Positions 10,522 to 10,922 of a DNA stretch of 10,922 nt are shown in pieces. The stretch spans positions 1 through 10,922 of the forward strand of contig PFBP01000021.1 of NCBI GenBank assembly GCA_002778535.1, written 5' to 3'. The first letter of the stretch is position 1, and each line of letters begins with the position of its first letter. Made by a program: the position numbers and the translations under genes. Under the pieces are notes generated by a model. That model was given only the letters and a program-made list of their open reading frames with translations, did no database searches and had not been told where the DNA came from. Source of the stretch: Candidatus Kuenenbacteria bacterium CG10_big_fil_rev_8_21_14_0_10_36_11 (lineage in GTDB: Bacteria > Patescibacteriota > Patescibacteriia > UBA2196).

Positions 10522-10922
10522 ATGAAGAAATTTATTTTCATTTCCATGCTCTTGTTTTTTATTCTCACGGCTGTGGGCATGGGTTTTGGTTGGGATAAAA
10601 AAGTTTTGGCAGCTACGCCATCAGGAGACATAAGACAGCCTGCCGTGAATACTTTAAAAGCAAGAGGCGGTTTTAGAGGCGGCAATGCAGTTTTAACTAC
10701 TGTTGGCGGCACACCCAAAGGGCCGTTTGATGATATTTCAGCCGCGATCAGATGGGTAGTGGAACAAGTAAAACAGGGTTTGAATGTGGCTTATCAGGAA
10801 GCGGGCGATATTGCTTATAAAAATTCTTTAAGATATTTTTTAAACCGCGTGGCTTATGACACTGCCACCTATATTGCCTCTGGCGGAGCCGGGCAAAAAC
10901 CATTGTTTATTTCCGAGGGCTG
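10522..10922 (+). CDS. Exported/membrane protein, N-terminal part (runs off window)
   Basis: The frame is open from ATG 10522 to the window end (133 codons, no stop). A signal peptide or signal anchor opens it (MKKFIFISMLLFFILTAVGMGFG, then a likely cleavage near VLAA). A Gly-rich segment follows (RGGFRGGNAVLTTVGG), then predicted helices (ISAAIRWVVEQVKQGLNVAY...NSLRYFLNRVAYDTATYIASGGAGQKPLFISEG). That last stretch resembles the start of a large multi-domain exported protein I associate with Patescibacteria, sometimes next to secretion or pilus genes; this is recollection, not a search. No Shine-Dalgarno; the G-rich repeat tail lies 13 bases away, too far to serve well. Transcription may come from the preceding gene. 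Confidence 0.75.
   Translation, partial: MKKFIFISMLLFFILTAVGMGFGWDKKVLAATPSGDIRQPAVNTLKARGGFRGGNAVLTTVGGTPKGPFDDISAAIRWVVEQVKQGLNVAYQEAGDIAYKNSLRYFLNRVAYDTATYIASGGAGQKPLFISEG

Noticed and set aside
1..10922. tRNA, rRNA or riboswitch genes
   Set aside because: I saw no cloverleaf, rRNA core sequence or known riboswitch consensus in the short gaps; covariance-model searches were not possible here.

Overview
The window is AT-rich and reads as part of a Candidatus Patescibacteria (CPR) genome, probably a Parcubacteria-type lineage. That placement is inferred from the kinds of genes present, not from a search. Pointers are a secreted fibronectin-III protein, a one-TM 'YPxDW' protein, a LysM-M23 peptidase with a long hydrophobic N-terminus, a one-TM acidic protein with paired Ca-binding loops, and a following secreted or membrane protein of a type I associate with this phylum. 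Several starts lack a Shine-Dalgarno and sit only a few bases after a good -10 box.

Layout. 1-425 is the 3' end of a secreted FN3 protein; its stop codon lies in a 7-bp repeat array, followed by a terminator hairpin (478-509). 569-1183 encodes a one-TM protein of unknown function. 1244-3871 encodes a large secreted M23 peptidase with a BACON-like module, a carbohydrate-binding-like module and the first half of a type IX secretion (Por) C-terminal sorting domain. That homology stops near base 3808, and the frame then runs antisense into the tail of a convergent LysM-M23 endopeptidase gene (3817-5109, minus). A divergent promoter region (5178-5337) separates it from a tight operon: leuS (5338-7872), an HD-domain hydrolase overlapping it by ATGA, and rsmA/ksgA (8472-9437). 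After a repeat-filled gap come a Ca-binding-loop membrane protein (9674-10420) and the 5' end of a secreted or membrane protein (10522 to the window end).

How the genes relate. leuS and rsmA are translation genes (leucyl-tRNA charging and 16S rRNA dimethylation) and are probably cotranscribed with the HD gene. The two M23 enzymes and the FN3 and Ca-binding proteins are cell-envelope or surface functions. The M23/T9SS gene looks foreign: it has a perfect Shine-Dalgarno unlike its neighbours, and a sorting signal for a secretion system not expected in Patescibacteria.

The most striking signal is repeat invasion of coding sequence. leuS and rsmA both carry in-frame arrays of 7-bp units (CATTATA, TAATCAC, AAAACTC-like, AATTACC), a 17-bp tandem duplication, and palindromic elements, one of 95 bp in leuS and two of the GTCCTCCCC...-type hairpin family in rsmA. 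Related copies lie in the intergenic gaps at 9447-9600 and 10465-10513. The proteins appear to stay functional, with each repeat forming an extra peptide between conserved motifs. This resembles Rickettsia palindromic elements combined with cyanobacterial heptameric repeats. Because 7 is not a multiple of 3, copy-number slippage in these arrays would frameshift essential genes.
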